Shown here one piece after another: positions 11,453 to 21,846 of a DNA stretch of 64,000 nt. Origin of the DNA: Gammaproteobacteria bacterium (GTDB taxonomy: Bacteria > Pseudomonadota > Gammaproteobacteria > Enterobacterales > Alteromonadaceae); contig JAHJZX010000038.1 of the NCBI GenBank assembly GCA_018826295.1, positions 1 to 64,000 on the forward strand, read 5' to 3'. Positions within the stretch are counted from its first letter, which is position 1. Each line of letters begins with the position of its first letter. The notes beneath the pieces are model-generated. The model saw nothing but the letters and a program-made list of their open reading frames with translations, did no database searches and was not told the origin of the DNA. The translations under genes and the position numbers were made by a program.

Positions 11453-12448
11453 ATGAGCGGATTCGAGCAGATCCCCAGACAAATTATCAGTCATCAGCCC
11501 ACACCGCTGCAGCCAGCACCACGTTTATCGGCACAACTGGGCATCAATTTGCTGCTAAAACGCGACGACTGCACTGGTCTGGCCGGTGGTGGCAATAAAA
11601 CCCGGAAGTTGGAATACTTACTGGCAGATGCACAGCGCCAGGGGGCTGACACCCTGGTTACCATTGGTGGCGTGCAATCTAACCACGCCCGGCAAACCGC
11701 GGCTGCCGCCGCACAATTTGGTTTTGGCTGCGAACTGATACTACAGGACGTAGCCGGTACGCCCGCTGCAGATTACCAGCACAACGGCAATATGCTGTTG
11801 AATCAATTGCTCGGCGCCAACATTCACCGGCTGAGCCTGGCGCAAGACTGCCAGCAATACGCCGACACTTTGCTGCAACAGTTGCGACAGCAGGGTAAAA
11901 AGCCCTATCTGATCCCGGTAGGTGGTTCCAGTGTGATTGGCAGCCTGGGTTATGTGCGCTGCGCGCTGGAGCTACTGACGCAACTAAAGCAGCAAAGCGA
12001 AAAACCTGATCAAATCGTGGTAGCTACCGGCAGTGCCGGCACTCAGGCCGGTTTGCTGGCCGGTTTAATTCTGGCTGGTGCTGATATTCCGGTGTTGGGT
12101 ATTACCGTAAGCCGGCCAGCCGACGCTCAGATAATGCTGGTTAGTAACCTATTGCAGCAACTGTTAAGCTTTCTGCAGCTGGACCCTGCTCTTGCTAATG
12201 GCAAAGTGCAGGCAAACGGCGATTACTACGGTAGTGCTTATGGCGTGACAACAGATGCAACAATACAGGCTTTGCGCACCGCCGCACGAACGGAAGGCTT
12301 GTTACTAGATCCAGTGTATACCGGCAAGGCAATGGCCGGATTAATTGACCTGAGTCAGCGCGGCATTATCGCCAAACATAGCCGACAGCTGTTTATTCAT
12401 ACCGGCGGCAGCCAGGCATTGCCGGCTTATCTTTCGGTACTAAACTAA
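11453..12448 (+). CDS. dcyD: PLP-dependent D-cysteine desulfhydrase / ACC-deaminase family enzyme (331 aa)
   Basis: This is a fold-type II PLP enzyme of the family that includes D-cysteine desulfhydrase and 1-aminocyclopropane-1-carboxylate deaminase. The PLP lysine is in GGGNKTRKLEYLL near residue 52, and SNHARQTAAAA and ATGSAGTQAGLLAG are the cofactor-binding segments. The ATG at 11453 is preferred over the adjacent GTG because GGAGG ends five bases before it. D-cysteine desulfhydrase is the most likely activity, but the family separates by few residues, so the exact substrate is inferred. It lies 18 bases after hemB on the same strand. Confidence 0.82.
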   Translation: MSGFEQIPRQIISHQPTPLQPAPRLSAQLGINLLLKRDDCTGLAGGGNKTRKLEYLLADAQRQGADTLVTIGGVQSNHARQTAAAAAQFGFGCELILQDVAGTPAADYQHNGNMLLNQLLGANIHRLSLAQDCQQYADTLLQQLRQQGKKPYLIPVGGSSVIGSLGYVRCALELLTQLKQQSEKPDQIVVATGSAGTQAGLLAGLILAGADIPVLGITVSRPADAQIMLVSNLLQQLLSFLQLDPALANGKVQANGDYYGSAYGVTTDATIQALRTAARTEGLLLDPVYTGKAMAGLIDLSQRGIIAKHSRQLFIHTGGSQALPAYLSVLN

Positions 12449-12492
12449 CCGGCACTAAAGATAAAAACCGCAGGCCGCTTTTAGCGACCTTG

Positions 12493-14034
12493 TTATTTAA
12501 AACTAAGCTCCCAGCCAGCCAGCTGCTGATATTGCTGCTCCTGCTCCAGCTCGGCACGCATTAATGGATGTTGATCCAGCCAACCAGCAGGCATCTGTAT
12601 CGTCAGCGCTTCACCTTTGCAACTGATGTTAACCTGCGGCAGTACTTCATGGCGGCGGCGCATCGATAAAATTACAGCTAAGCGCAAAATGCGGGTTAAA
12701 CGTACGGTAAGCAGTACTGACGTCATAGTTTGACGGGCAATAATCTCCCGGCTGATATCGGCACGATGGTTATGCACTAATGCCATCACCAATTGCTGCT
12801 GGGCACGGGTGAAACCGGGCAAATCGGAATGATTAATAATATAGGCACCATGATGATGGTGGTTTTTATATTCGATTAATAAGCCCAGTTCATGCAGCAG
12901 GGCGCCACAGTACAACATGCTGTGGCCTTCAAACTTATTCAGATCCCAGCGGCTTTGCAGCTGGTTAGCCAGCTCTGTGGCCATCTCGGCAACGCGCTCG
13001 GCATGGCGCTGATCAATAAAATAGCGCACCATCAAGCTGTTAACCGTGCGGTTACGCACATCGGTATGCTGCAGTTGTGGCAGCATGCTGTACAGCACGC
13101 CTTCACGCAGCGCGCCACCAGATAACGTCATGCCGCTAATGTTCAGACTACGAAACAGTGCAATTAAAATGGCCAGTCCGGACGGGAATACCTGTTTGCG
13201 CTCTTGCGCCAGACCAGTGATGTTTAACTGCTCCATCCGGCCACAAGCCAAAGCTTGCTGCATAATATCTTCCAGCCGGCTCAGGGTTATCACTTCATCT
13301 TTACCCTGCGCCACTAATATTTCCTGCATCGCCTGCACTGTACCGGACGCGCCTACGGCCAGTTGCCAGCCGGTTTGCTGATACTGCGCCGCAATCGTCA
13401 TTATTTGCTGGCTCGCGGCATCTATGGCCCGGTTAAAATTGTCTTCGCTTAATTCATTATCAGAAAAATACCGTTCCAGATAGGTAACGCAGCCCATATT
13501 CAGGCTGGATAACAGTATCGGATTAAAGCCGGCACCAATAACCACTTCAGTGCTGGCACCACCAATGTCAATCACCAACCGGTTAGTATCGCTGTTTGAC
13601 GTGTGCGCCACGCCAAGATAAATAATTCGGGCTTCATCTTCGCCGCTAATAACAGTAACTTTCTGGCCTAAGATGGCTTCGGCTTCTTTCAGGAAGGTTT
13701 TGACGTTTTTCGCCAAGCGCAGGGTAGCGGTGCCAACAATACGGATATTTTCTGGTGGTATATCCTGCAAGCGTTCGGCAAACAGGGCTAAGCATTCCCA
13801 ACCGCGCTTCATCGCTTTGCGGCTGAGAACCAAGTTGTCATTTAAACCGGCGGCTAAGCGTACCTTGCGTTTTACCCGGCCGATAACCTGTACCGAACCG
13901 CCAACCACTTTCACCATCAACATATGAAAACTGTTGGAGCCAAGATCAATCACCGCATAGATATCCTGATGCGGTGATTGGTCGGCGGTTAAGGCCGGAT
14001 TAACGAGGGCGGTTGCGAGGAGCTCTTGCGCCAT
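12493..14034 (-). CDS. gppA: Ppx/GppA phosphatase, probably GppA (513 aa)
   Basis: This is an actin-like ATPase-fold phosphatase that hydrolyses pppGpp to ppGpp and/or polyphosphate. [14 protein letters not shown] is the N-terminal phosphate-1 motif, [14 protein letters not shown] the second, and a C-terminal HD-like helical domain contains [11 protein letters not shown] and [10 protein letters not shown]. The neighbours (rhlB just upstream, divergent trxA, then rho) copy the E. coli gppA-rhlB/trxA-rho order, which favours GppA over Ppx. MAQELL at 14034 is taken as the start, overlapping the end of rhlB by 35 bases. The open frame continues further upstream but inside rhlB. Confidence 0.9.
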   Translation of the reverse strand: MAQELLATALVNPALTADQSPHQDIYAVIDLGSNSFHMLMVKVVGGSVQVIGRVKRKVRLAAGLNDNLVLSRKAMKRGWECLALFAERLQDIPPENIRIVGTATLRLAKNVKTFLKEAEAILGQKVTVISGEDEARIIYLGVAHTSNSDTNRLVIDIGGASTEVVIGAGFNPILLSSLNMGCVTYLERYFSDNELSEDNFNRAIDAASQQIMTIAAQYQQTGWQLAVGASGTVQAMQEILVAQGKDEVITLSRLEDIMQQALACGRMEQLNITGLAQERKQVFPSGLAILIALFRSLNISGMTLSGGALREGVLYSMLPQLQHTDVRNRTVNSLMVRYFIDQRHAERVAEMATELANQLQSRWDLNKFEGHSMLYCGALLHELGLLIEYKNHHHHGAYIINHSDLPGFTRAQQQLVMALVHNHRADISREIIARQTMTSVLLTVRLTRILRLAVILSMRRRHEVLPQVNISCKGEALTIQMPAGWLDQHPLMRAELEQEQQYQQLAGWELSFK

Positions 14035-15286
14035 TACTGCTGCGTCCACCCGGGCCTGAGCGGCTACCGGTTCTGGCCTGGCCGGCACGACGGCGTACCC
14101 GCGGTTTGGGCGTTTTAATGTCATCCAACAGGGCAGCAGCGTCATACTGACTTACTGGCACCGGATGACGGATATAGTCTTCAATCGCGGTAAGGTTCAG
14201 TGCATAGCGCTCGCAGGCAAAACTGATAGCTTTGCCGCTTTCACCGGCGCGGCCGGTACGGCCAATACGGTGCACATAATCTTCGCAATCGTCTGGTAAG
14301 TCATAGTTAAACACATGGCTTACCTTCGGAATGTGTAAACCACGGGCTGCAACGTCGGTAGCCACCAGAATGTCCAGTTTACCGCTGGTAAAGTCTTCCA
14401 GAATCCGCAGGCGTTTTTTCTGGATCACATCACCGGTAAGTAAACCGACACGATGGCCATCAGCCTCCAACCAGGCATGCACTTCTTCGCACCAATGTTT
14501 GGTGTTTGCAAAGACAATGGCTTTATCCGGCCATTCTTCTTCCATCAGCGTTAATAGCAGCGGCATTTTATGCTCGTCAGATGGATAGAACAGTTCTTCA
14601 CTGATACGACTACCGGTCATTTCATCCGGCGCCACATGGATATGCACCGGCTGGTTCATTTTCTCAAATGCCAGTTCCTGTACCTTGTAGGATAACGTGG
14701 CAGAGAACAGCAGGCTAAGGCGTTCAGTGGCCGGCGGCATGCGGTTAAACATAAAGCGGATGTCTTTAATAAAGCCCAGATCGAACATCCGATCGGCCTC
14801 ATCCAGCACCACCACCTGAATTTGCGACAGGTCGTACAAGCCTTGCTTTAAATAGTCGATTAAGCGGCCGGTTGTGCCAATAAGAATATCGACGCCATTT
14901 TCTAATAATTGACGTTGAGTATCGTACCCTTCGCCCCCATAGATCAGGCCAAGGCGCAATCCGGCTTTTTCTGCCAGCAGTTTAGCGTCCTGGTGGATCT
15001 GTACGGCCAGCTCCCGCGTAGGTGCCATAATAATGGCCCGCGGCTGCCCCGAGCCTTTGGCCTCATGGGTTAACAAGTGATGAAAGGTGGCGGTTAAAAA
15101 CGCTAACGTTTTACCTGTACCCGTCTGGGCCTGGCCAGCAATATCTTTACCGGCTAACGCCAGCGGTAAACATTGGGCCTGAATGGGCGTACAATAGCCG
15201 AAACCTTGCGCGTTTAACGCGTCAAGAACCTGTGGTGCCAATGCAAAATCGGCAAATTTATGTGCAGTTAAGTGTGTTTTATTCAT
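14000..15286 (-). CDS. rhlB: DEAD-box ATP-dependent RNA helicase RhlB (428 aa)
   Basis: RhlB unwinds structured RNA for the RNA degradosome. Motifs in order are the Q-motif region [55 protein letters not shown] and [11 protein letters not shown] basic Arg/Gly-rich tail (about residues 395-428) follows. It is divergent from trxA with a 102-base gap that must hold both promoters. Its stop lies inside the start of gppA. Confidence 0.96.
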   Translation of the reverse strand: MNKTHLTAHKFADFALAPQVLDALNAQGFGYCTPIQAQCLPLALAGKDIAGQAQTGTGKTLAFLTATFHHLLTHEAKGSGQPRAIIMAPTRELAVQIHQDAKLLAEKAGLRLGLIYGGEGYDTQRQLLENGVDILIGTTGRLIDYLKQGLYDLSQIQVVVLDEADRMFDLGFIKDIRFMFNRMPPATERLSLLFSATLSYKVQELAFEKMNQPVHIHVAPDEMTGSRISEELFYPSDEHKMPLLLTLMEEEWPDKAIVFANTKHWCEEVHAWLEADGHRVGLLTGDVIQKKRLRILEDFTSGKLDILVATDVAARGLHIPKVSHVFNYDLPDDCEDYVHRIGRTGRAGESGKAISFACERYALNLTAIEDYIRHPVPVSQYDAAALLDDIKTPKPRVRRRAGQARTGSRSGPGGRSSNGARAPRNRPR

Positions 15287-15388
15287 ACGGCGCTAAGCAT
15301 AACCGTTACGCTTGCAATAAGGAACAGCCACGTTTAAATTGATAACACTTTTTTGCAGCCAGGCTGCATAGCACTAGCGGAGACATAA

Positions 15389-15715
15389 ATGAGCGAACAT
15401 ATTTTACAGGTTTCAGATGATAGTTTTGAAGCCGACGTACTAAAAGCCGAGACACCGGTTTTAGTGGATTTTTGGGCAGAGTGGTGTGGTCCTTGTAAAA
15501 TGATCGCTCCTATTCTGGATGACGTGGCAAAAGAGTATGCCGGCAAAGTAGCCGTTGCTAAAGTGAATATTGACCACAACCCGAATACGCCGCCAAAATT
15601 TGGTATTCGTGGCATCCCTACCCTGCTGTTGTTCAAGAATGGCCAGGTGGCAGCAACTAAAGTTGGCGCCCTGTCAAAAACCCAGTTAAAAGAGTTTCTG
15701 GATGGCAACATCTGA
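15389..15715 (+). CDS. trxA: Thioredoxin 1 (108 aa)
   Basis: This is the general cytoplasmic disulfide reductase. The active site [10 protein letters not shown] is near residues 30-38, with the cis-Pro segment [11 protein letters not shown]. Length and layout match E. coli TrxA. It is transcribed away from rhlB and followed directly by a strong intrinsic terminator, so it is probably monocistronic. Confidence 0.98.
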   Translation: MSEHILQVSDDSFEADVLKAETPVLVDFWAEWCGPCKMIAPILDDVAKEYAGKVAVAKVNIDHNPNTPPKFGIRGIPTLLLFKNGQVAATKVGALSKTQLKEFLDGNI

Positions 15716-15723
15716 GTAAACTG

Positions 15724-15753
15724 AAAAAAAGGCGTATTTTTATACGCCTTTTT
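15724..15753 (+). terminator. Intrinsic terminator after trxA
   Basis: GGCGTAT (15731-15737) pairs with ATACGCC (15742-15748) around a TTTT loop. The stem is preceded by seven A and followed by five T. The stem begins 15 bases after the trxA stop. Confidence 0.92.
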
Positions 15754-15909
15754 CTGTTTCAATGCTGGACGCACCAATAGTCAGCTGCTATTGTGTAGCC
15801 AATAAAACGTTCTAAACCACGCTTGTCTGTCGAAAAACCACTTCCAAACCTTATTTTATCGAACCGATAAGCATTACCCTGTTTTTATTTCAACAAGAAA
15901 CCCATCAAT

Positions 15910-17175
15910 ATGCATTTAACAGAACTGAAACTGAAGCCGATTAGCGAGCTGGTTGAATTGGCTGAGTCTATGGGCCTGGAAAATATGGCCCGCCTGCGCA
16001 AACAGGACATTATTTTCGCCATCTTAAAATCACATGCCAAAAACGGCGAAGAAATATTCGGCGATGGCGTACTGGAAATCCTGCAGGACGGTTTTGGTTT
16101 TCTGCGCTCCGGTGACAGCTCGTACTTAGCCGGCCCGGACGACATCTATGTGTCACCGAGCCAAATCCGCCGCTTTAACCTGCGTACCGGTGACAGCATC
16201 TCTGGTTTAATTCGCCCGCCCAAAGAAGGCGAGCGCTACTTTGCCCTGTTAAAAGTTAACGAAGTAAACTTTGGCCGGCCAGAGCAGGCACGTAACAAGA
16301 TCCTGTTTGAAAACTTAACACCACTGCACGCTAACTCGCGCATGCGGATGGAACGTGGCAACGGCAGCCGCGAAGACATTACCGCCCGGGTGCTGGATTT
16401 AGCCTCGCCTATCGGTAAGGGGCAGCGCGGTTTAATCGTGGCGCCACCGAAAGCCGGTAAAACCATTTTGCTGCAAAACATCGCCCAATCTATCGCCGCT
16501 AACCACCCGGACTGCGTGTTGATGGTGCTGCTGATTGACGAGCGTCCGGAAGAAGTTACCGAGATGCAGCGTCTGGTAAAAGGCGAAGTAATCGCTTCAA
16601 CCTTCGACGAACCAGCCAGCCGCCATGTGCAGGTTGCAGAAATGGTGATTGAGAAAGCCAAACGTCTGGTTGAGCACAAAAAAGACGTCATTATCCTGCT
16701 GGATTCTATTACCCGTTTAGCCCGTGCTTACAACACCGTCATTCCAAGTTCCGGCAAGGTGTTAACCGGTGGTGTCGATGCTAACGCCCTGCATAAACCT
16801 AAGCGTTTCTTCGGTGCGGCCCGTAATGTTGAAGAAGGCGGTAGCTTAACCATTATCGCCACCGCGCTGGTAGATACCGGCTCGAAGATGGACGAAGTGA
16901 TTTACGAAGAGTTTAAAGGTACAGGTAATATGGAATTACACCTGTCGCGCAAAATTGCCGAGCGCCGTGTATTCCCTGCTATCGACTTTAACCGCTCCGG
17001 CACCCGCCGTGAAGAGCTGCTGGCATCGCCGGAAGAACTGCAAAAAATGTGGATCCTGCGCAAAATTCTCAACCCGATGGACGAGACCGAGTGCATGGAG
17101 TTCCTGATAGACCGTCTGTTGATGACCAAAACCAACGACGAGTTCTTTGATGCCATGAAACGGCAAAAAAGTTAA
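15910..17175 (+). CDS. rho: Transcription termination factor Rho (421 aa)
   Basis: Rho is a hexameric RNA-dependent ATPase that ends transcription at factor-dependent sites. The N-terminal helical and cold-shock-like RNA-binding domain carries DGFGFLRS and the primary RNA-site residues. The P-loop region is [12 protein letters not shown], with [13 protein letters not shown] and the Q/R-loop regions following. The length is that of ordinary proteobacterial Rho, with no insertion domain. A leader of about 155 bases separates it from the trxA terminator. Rho is commonly autoregulated in such leaders, but I found no convincing rhoL peptide. Confidence 0.98.
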   Translation: MHLTELKLKPISELVELAESMGLENMARLRKQDIIFAILKSHAKNGEEIFGDGVLEILQDGFGFLRSGDSSYLAGPDDIYVSPSQIRRFNLRTGDSISGLIRPPKEGERYFALLKVNEVNFGRPEQARNKILFENLTPLHANSRMRMERGNGSREDITARVLDLASPIGKGQRGLIVAPPKAGKTILLQNIAQSIAANHPDCVLMVLLIDERPEEVTEMQRLVKGEVIASTFDEPASRHVQVAEMVIEKAKRLVEHKKDVIILLDSITRLARAYNTVIPSSGKVLTGGVDANALHKPKRFFGAARNVEEGGSLTIIATALVDTGSKMDEVIYEEFKGTGNMELHLSRKIAERRVFPAIDFNRSGTRREELLASPEELQKMWILRKILNPMDETECMEFLIDRLLMTKTNDEFFDAMKRQKS

Positions 17176-17181
17176 CTGAAC

Positions 17182-17206
17182 AAACCGGCCCCCGTGCCGG
17201 TTTTTT
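17182..17206 (+). terminator. Intrinsic terminator after rho
   Basis: AAACCGGC (17182-17189) pairs with GCCGGTTT (17196-17203), followed by a T-run to 17206. It lies seven bases after the rho stop. Confidence 0.9.
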
Positions 17207-17268
17207 CTTGCCTGTTATTTGCCGGCAAGACGCAGCACTGCTTTTTTATTTACAGAAGGAAGTAGCAT

Positions 17269-18564
17269 ATGACACGCCCACGCATAGTGGTGATCGGCGG
17301 CGGCGCCGGCGGCCTGGAGCTGGCCACCCGTTTAGGCAATAAGCTTGGCCGCAAAAATAAAGCTCATATCACTCTGGTAGATCGCAACCACACCCACATC
17401 TGGAAACCCCTGCTACATGAAGTAGCAACCGGCACTCTCGACATTGAAATTGACCAACTCAGTTACCGCGCCCACGCTGCCGGACACGGTTTTGATTTTC
17501 AGCTGGGTAGCTTTAGCGGCCTGAACCGGCAGCAACAAAAAGTTATTCTGGCACCGGTTTATGCCGAAGATGGTGAAGAAGTACTGGCAGCACGTGAATT
17601 ACCTTACGACTACCTGGTGCTGGCCATCGGCAGCGTGTCTAACCATTTCAATACCCCTGGCGTAGCCGAGCATTGCATTTTTTTAGATAGCCCGGCGCAG
17701 GCGCAACGTTTTCATCGCCATTTACTTGATGCCTATTTAAAGCTTAATTCGCCCGGCCATCCAAAAGATAAACTGAATATTGCCATAGTTGGTGCCGGTG
17801 CTACCGGGGTTGAGTTAGCGGCGGAGCTGTACCATGCGGCAGCAGAGCTTAATTTGTATGGTTTTGCCGACTTGCGCCAGCAGCGCTTAAATATCAGCCT
17901 GATTGAAGCCGGCCCGCGTATTTTACCGGCGCTGCCGGAACGTATTGCCACTGCGGCCTTAAAGGAACTGCAAAAACTCGGTGTTAAGGTGCGAACCAAC
18001 ACTAAAGTCACCGCTGCGGATAGCCAGGGCCTGCAATTGGGCGACGGATCCCTGGATGCCGAACTCATGGTGTGGGCAGCCGGCATTAAAGCAGCGGATT
18101 TTTTGCATAAGCTGGATGGGCTGGAAAATAACCGCATCAATCAACTGCTGGTCAACAGCAAACTGCAAACCACTCTGGATAGCCGTATCTATGCCATTGG
18201 CGATTGCGCCGGTTATCCGCTGGCAGATAACAAATGGGTGCCGCCGCGGGCGCAGTCAGCCCATCAAATGGCCAGCCTGGTTGCTACTAATATTTTGGCG
18301 GCACTGGCAGGCGAAGCACAGCGCGATTTTCATTATAAGGATCACGGCTCGTTAATCTCGCTCAGCCGTTTTGGTACGGTCGGTAGTCTAATGGGTAATT
18401 TAATCGGCGGCGCCATGATGATTGAAGGCCGTATTGCCCGCCTGGCTTATATTTCACTGTACCGTATGCATCAGGTCGCGCTGCATGGCTGGCTAAAAAT
18501 GCTGGTAATCAGTTTAGTGGCCCGCATCAACCGTATTGTGCGGCCGCGGCTTAAGTTGCATTAA
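17269..18564 (+). CDS. ndh: Type II NADH dehydrogenase Ndh (431 aa)
   Basis: This non-proton-pumping NADH:quinone oxidoreductase sits on the cytoplasmic face of the inner membrane. The FAD-binding [14 protein letters not shown] is at residues 8-21, the NADH-binding [14 protein letters not shown] in the middle, and AIGDCAG is the second FAD contact. The C-terminal amphipathic region provides the membrane attachment. An AGGAAG ribosome site precedes the ATG. The last 51 bases are also the coding 3' end of the convergent gene, an unusually long antisense overlap for two real genes. Confidence 0.96.
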   Translation: MTRPRIVVIGGGAGGLELATRLGNKLGRKNKAHITLVDRNHTHIWKPLLHEVATGTLDIEIDQLSYRAHAAGHGFDFQLGSFSGLNRQQQKVILAPVYAEDGEEVLAARELPYDYLVLAIGSVSNHFNTPGVAEHCIFLDSPAQAQRFHRHLLDAYLKLNSPGHPKDKLNIAIVGAGATGVELAAELYHAAAELNLYGFADLRQQRLNISLIEAGPRILPALPERIATAALKELQKLGVKVRTNTKVTAADSQGLQLGDGSLDAELMVWAAGIKAADFLHKLDGLENNRINQLLVNSKLQTTLDSRIYAIGDCAGYPLADNKWVPPRAQSAHQMASLVATNILAALAGEAQRDFHYKDHGSLISLSRFGTVGSLMGNLIGGAMMIEGRIARLAYISLYRMHQVALHGWLKMLVISLVARINRIVRPRLKLH

Positions 18565-19395
18565 CACTTGTTGTTGTAAAAGCGCCATTTCAGTGCTCAG
18601 CCGTTGCCGGGCACTGTCATCGAGCCAACGTTGCATTGCCTGCTGATACTCCGCTTGCTGCCACATTAGCGGCAATAATTGATTTAAAGCGCTTATTGCC
18701 GCCCGGCCTGTTTCGTCCTTACTGCAGCTTATATAAGACACACTGGCCGTGTTTGCGCCGATAATGGCTCTGTGCTCCAGCGTTGTGGCCTGTGGCAACA
18801 ATTGATTGTAATACTGCATCCGCTCCGGATATTCCACCACATAGTCCACTCTGTTACCTGCCAGTAAGGCGGTGGCGTTCACTTCGCTGGTAAAGGTGTG
18901 GCTCGTCAGATTAGTCTGCGGGTGGCCGAACAGCGACTTAACACTGTCGGGGTATAGCCGGTTCGGTTGGTAAGCCCCCCTCAGCTTTTTATCCAGCGCC
19001 AACTTTTGCATATCCACGCCGTTAGCCTGCATCGCCGGGTGTGTATCCAGCTTACCAGCCAGATACCCCACGGCCAGTGCCGGGCCTACCGCCATAGGTA
19101 AAGAAAACAGCCGGCTTTGCGCGCGCTGCTCTGAATACAAGGTTCCCAGTGTACAAAGTGCCGGCTCTTGCTGCACAAATGCTTGCTCCAGCCGTGCCAG
19201 ATTAACCAGCTTGTTCCGGTGCTGAAATTGCGGCATAGCAGCCGTTAACTGTTGTTGCAGTAAATCGAAGGTACCCTGGCCCTGAAACGGGCCACTGACA
19301 ATCTGATGCGGCGGCCAGTCGGTTTGCAGCCAGGTAAGTTGTGGCGTGGCTGACGCCGAGCTCATTAGCAGCAATAACACACAGCGGAATAACAT
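18514..19395 (-). CDS. Exported substrate-binding-like protein (293 aa)
   Basis: A short signal peptide (about residues 1-16, ending ASA) is followed by a type 2 periplasmic binding-protein fold: the opening [14 protein letters not shown], the middle [24 protein letters not shown], and a C-terminal helical end. These features match the amino-acid-binding-like family in which free-standing members lack ABC partners. No transporter is next to it, so it may be a solitary sensor or scavenger. Its 3' end overlaps ndh by 51 bases on the opposite strand. Confidence 0.75.
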   Translation of the reverse strand: MLFRCVLLLLMSSASATPQLTWLQTDWPPHQIVSGPFQGQGTFDLLQQQLTAAMPQFQHRNKLVNLARLEQAFVQQEPALCTLGTLYSEQRAQSRLFSLPMAVGPALAVGYLAGKLDTHPAMQANGVDMQKLALDKKLRGAYQPNRLYPDSVKSLFGHPQTNLTSHTFTSEVNATALLAGNRVDYVVEYPERMQYYNQLLPQATTLEHRAIIGANTASVSYISCSKDETGRAAISALNQLLPLMWQQAEYQQAMQRWLDDSARQRLSTEMALLQQQVLMQLKPRPHNTVDAGH

Positions 19396-19475
19396 GGCTG
19401 AGCCCCGAAATTGATTAGCTTAACTTTAGCCAATAACGGGGCACAACTCAATCAGCCTTTGCTTCAGCGGCTCGC

Positions 19476-20786
19476 TCAGCCAATAGTATGGTGCACCAGC
19501 GGATAAGCTTCAGTGCCGTCATCCAGCCGCAGCGCGGCCAGATATTCTTTTGCAGCAAGATCAGCGGCACCGGCATTAGCGGCATGCACCCGCGCCAGCA
19601 CATCGCCGGCTTGAACCTTGCTACCGGCTGGCACTATATGGCTAAACCCTACCGCCGGGTCAATTTGCTGGCTGGGATGAGAGCGGCCACCGCCTAAGCG
19701 CACTACCGCCATGCCCAGACCAACCGTATCCTGGTACTGCAGATAGCCGCTGTGTGGCGCCACAATGTCCTGCACCAACGGCGCACTGGCTAAATATTGC
19801 TGTGGTTTTTCTATCAAATCGACCGGGCCACCCAATGCCGATACCATTTTGGCAAAAATTTCAGCCGCCTTGCCCGAGCTTAAACTATGCTCCAGCGCCG
19901 CTACTGCACTGGCTTTGTCTTTATGCAGACCGCCAAGCATCAACATATTGGCACCCAGCTCCAGCGTAACCTGATGCAAACGCGGCTCACGGTATTTACC
20001 GGTTAAATAATCCAGTGTTTCCATTACTTCAAGCGCATTACCGGCTGTGTTACCCAAAATCTGGTTCATATCGGTAAGCAGGGCCCGGGTATTCACACCA
20101 GCGCCATTGGCAACATTGACGATGCTATTGGCCAATGCCGACGCATCAGCCACAGTGCGCATAATGGCCCCATTGCCAATTTTTACGTCCATTACCAGAG
20201 CATCTAAACCTTCCGACAGCTTTTTCGACAATATCGATGCGGTGATAAGCGGTATAGATTCTACTGTCGCAGTCACATCACGAATGGCGTACAAACGCCG
20301 ATCTGCCGGCGCTAATTGGCTGCTCTGGCCAACGATAACGCAGCCCAACTGTGGCAACAGTTGTTGAATTTTCTCCAGGCTTTGTGTACAGCTATAGCCC
20401 GGAATAGTTTCGAGTTTATCGACCGTACCACCGGTATGGCCTAAACCGCGGCCAGCAATACTGGGCATAAAGGCACCACAGGCGGCTACCATCGGAGCCA
20501 GCATCAGGGTCACTTTATCACCAACGCCGCCGGTGCTGTGTTTGTCTACCACCGGGCCATTCAGTTTACCCTGCCAGTTCAGTACGGTGCCGCTGTCTCG
20601 CATGGCCAGCGTTAAGGCGACAATTTCATCGACACTCATGCCGTTTAAATAAATCGCCATCGCCAGTGCCGCGACCTGGCCTTCGCTAAAGCTATCATCG
20701 GTAAGGCCACGGACAAACTGCTGAATTTCGGCCTGGCTTAACGTAGCGCCGTTACGTTTGGTTTTAATAATTTCCTGCGGGATCAT
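19476..20786 (-). CDS. deoA: Thymidine phosphorylase DeoA (436 aa)
   Basis: DeoA splits thymidine and deoxyuridine with phosphate to free base and deoxyribose-1-phosphate. DKHSTGGVGDK (phosphate loop) and the start IPQEIIKTKRNG are diagnostic, and the length is close to the 440 residues of E. coli. It is directly downstream of cdd with a 3-base gap, so the pair forms a pyrimidine deoxynucleoside salvage unit: cytidine deaminase makes the deoxyuridine that DeoA cleaves. The other deo genes are not in the window. Confidence 0.97.
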   Translation of the reverse strand: MIPQEIIKTKRNGATLSQAEIQQFVRGLTDDSFSEGQVAALAMAIYLNGMSVDEIVALTLAMRDSGTVLNWQGKLNGPVVDKHSTGGVGDKVTLMLAPMVAACGAFMPSIAGRGLGHTGGTVDKLETIPGYSCTQSLEKIQQLLPQLGCVIVGQSSQLAPADRRLYAIRDVTATVESIPLITASILSKKLSEGLDALVMDVKIGNGAIMRTVADASALANSIVNVANGAGVNTRALLTDMNQILGNTAGNALEVMETLDYLTGKYREPRLHQVTLELGANMLMLGGLHKDKASAVAALEHSLSSGKAAEIFAKMVSALGGPVDLIEKPQQYLASAPLVQDIVAPHSGYLQYQDTVGLGMAVVRLGGGRSHPSQQIDPAVGFSHIVPAGSKVQAGDVLARVHAANAGAADLAAKEYLAALRLDDGTEAYPLVHHTIG

Positions 20787-20789
20787 CGG

Positions 20790-21215
20790 TTAAGCTCCAA
20801 CTTTAGTGCTGTTGGCTAAATAAGTAGGGGTGAAAGCCGCTGGCAATAACTCGCCCAGCGTCCACTGTTGTTGCTGCTGTAAATGATTGCAGCTTGCTAC
20901 CGGCGCATCCGGGGTAAAAAACTCGGCGATGACCTGGCGGCAAATGCCGCATGGCGGTGTTAGCAGCTGCTGCGGCGTATATACCAGCAGCGCCCTGAAC
21001 TTACGCTCACCGGCCACCACAGCGGCAGCAATAGCATTACGTTCAGCACAGACAGTACCGCCGTATGAGGCGTTTTCAACATTGCAACCGCTGTAAATTT
21101 TACCACTGTCGGCCAGCACGGCCACACCTACCGGAAACTTGCTGTACGGCGCATAAGCCTGCGCGGCGGCTTGTTGTGCTGCCTGTTGCAGGGCAGCCCA
21201 GTTAATTTCGCTCAC
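20790..21215 (-). CDS. cdd: Cytidine deaminase (141 aa)
   Basis: This is the zinc-dependent enzyme that converts cytidine and deoxycytidine to uridine and deoxyuridine. Zinc and catalytic motifs are VCAERNAIAAAV and PPCGICRQVIAEF, with the substrate contact CNVENASYGG. At 141 residues it is the short tetrameric type, unlike the longer E. coli dimeric enzyme. Its start is a GTG. It is the first gene of the cdd-deoA pair. Confidence 0.96.
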   Translation of the reverse strand: MSEINWAALQQAAQQAAAQAYAPYSKFPVGVAVLADSGKIYSGCNVENASYGGTVCAERNAIAAAVVAGERKFRALLVYTPQQLLTPPCGICRQVIAEFFTPDAPVASCNHLQQQQQWTLGELLPAAFTPTYLANSTKVGA

Positions 21216-21342
21216 TGGTTAAACTCATGTTAGTAATGGGCATACAGTGTTACTGCGAAATCGCACAAGGTCAAGCCTGTCGCGGCTGACGCCGGCGTTA
21301 ATCCGGCTTATAATGGCTTGTACCTTCAAGTGGAATAACATT

Positions 21343-21846
21343 TTGCACCCTATTAATTATCTGGCCGGCTATCCACAATCAATTCAGCAACAGGCAAGCG
21401 AATTACTCAGCAGCGGTAAGCTAACACAGTATCTGCACAGCAAATACCCGCAGTCGCATCAAATCCAAAGTGACAAAGCGCTGTATCAGTACGTCAATGA
21501 ACTGAAAAACAGCCATATGCGCAATAGCCCGCCACTCAGCCAGGTGCGCTACGACAGCAAGTTGAATATCATTAAGCAGGCGCTGGGCATGCATACCTTC
21601 GCCTCCCGGGTCCAGGGCGCTAAGCTAAAAGCGCATAACAGCATCAGTGTAGCGGCGCTGTTTAAGCAGGCTCCGGCCGAATTTTTACGCATGATAGTGG
21701 TGCATGAACTGGCGCATTTTAAACAGAAAGAGCACAACAAAGCGTTTTACCAACTGTGCCAGCATATGGAACCTGCTTATCATCAGCTGGAGCTCGACAC
21801 CCGGCTCTGGTTATTATGCCGCGACCACACCACTGCTGCTGACTAG
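21343..21846 (+). CDS. YgjP-like (M48/DUF45) metallopeptidase domain protein (167 aa)
   Basis: The zinc motif VVHELAHFKQKEHNKAFY and the downstream MEPAY segment identify the YgjP/WLM-type gluzincin family, whose substrates are largely unknown. The start is uncertain. A TTG at 21343 fits the family N-terminus (HPINYLAGYP) and has a GTGGA purine stretch before it, while an ATG at 21313 is also in frame but has no clear ribosome site. The gene ends four bases inside the convergent MFS gene. No signal peptide is visible, so it is probably cytoplasmic. Confidence 0.85.
   Translation: MHPINYLAGYPQSIQQQASELLSSGKLTQYLHSKYPQSHQIQSDKALYQYVNELKNSHMRNSPPLSQVRYDSKLNIIKQALGMHTFASRVQGAKLKAHNSISVAALFKQAPAEFLRMIVVHELAHFKQKEHNKAFYQLCQHMEPAYHQLELDTRLWLLCRDHTTAAD

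Noticed and set aside
12449-12492. Intrinsic terminator between dcyD and gppA
   Set aside because: T-runs and GC-rich bases are present, but no stem longer than about four bases could be drawn convincingly.
15754-15909. rhoL leader peptide before rho
   Set aside because: The leader has no short frame with a good ribosome site and start, so only an untranslated leader is supported.
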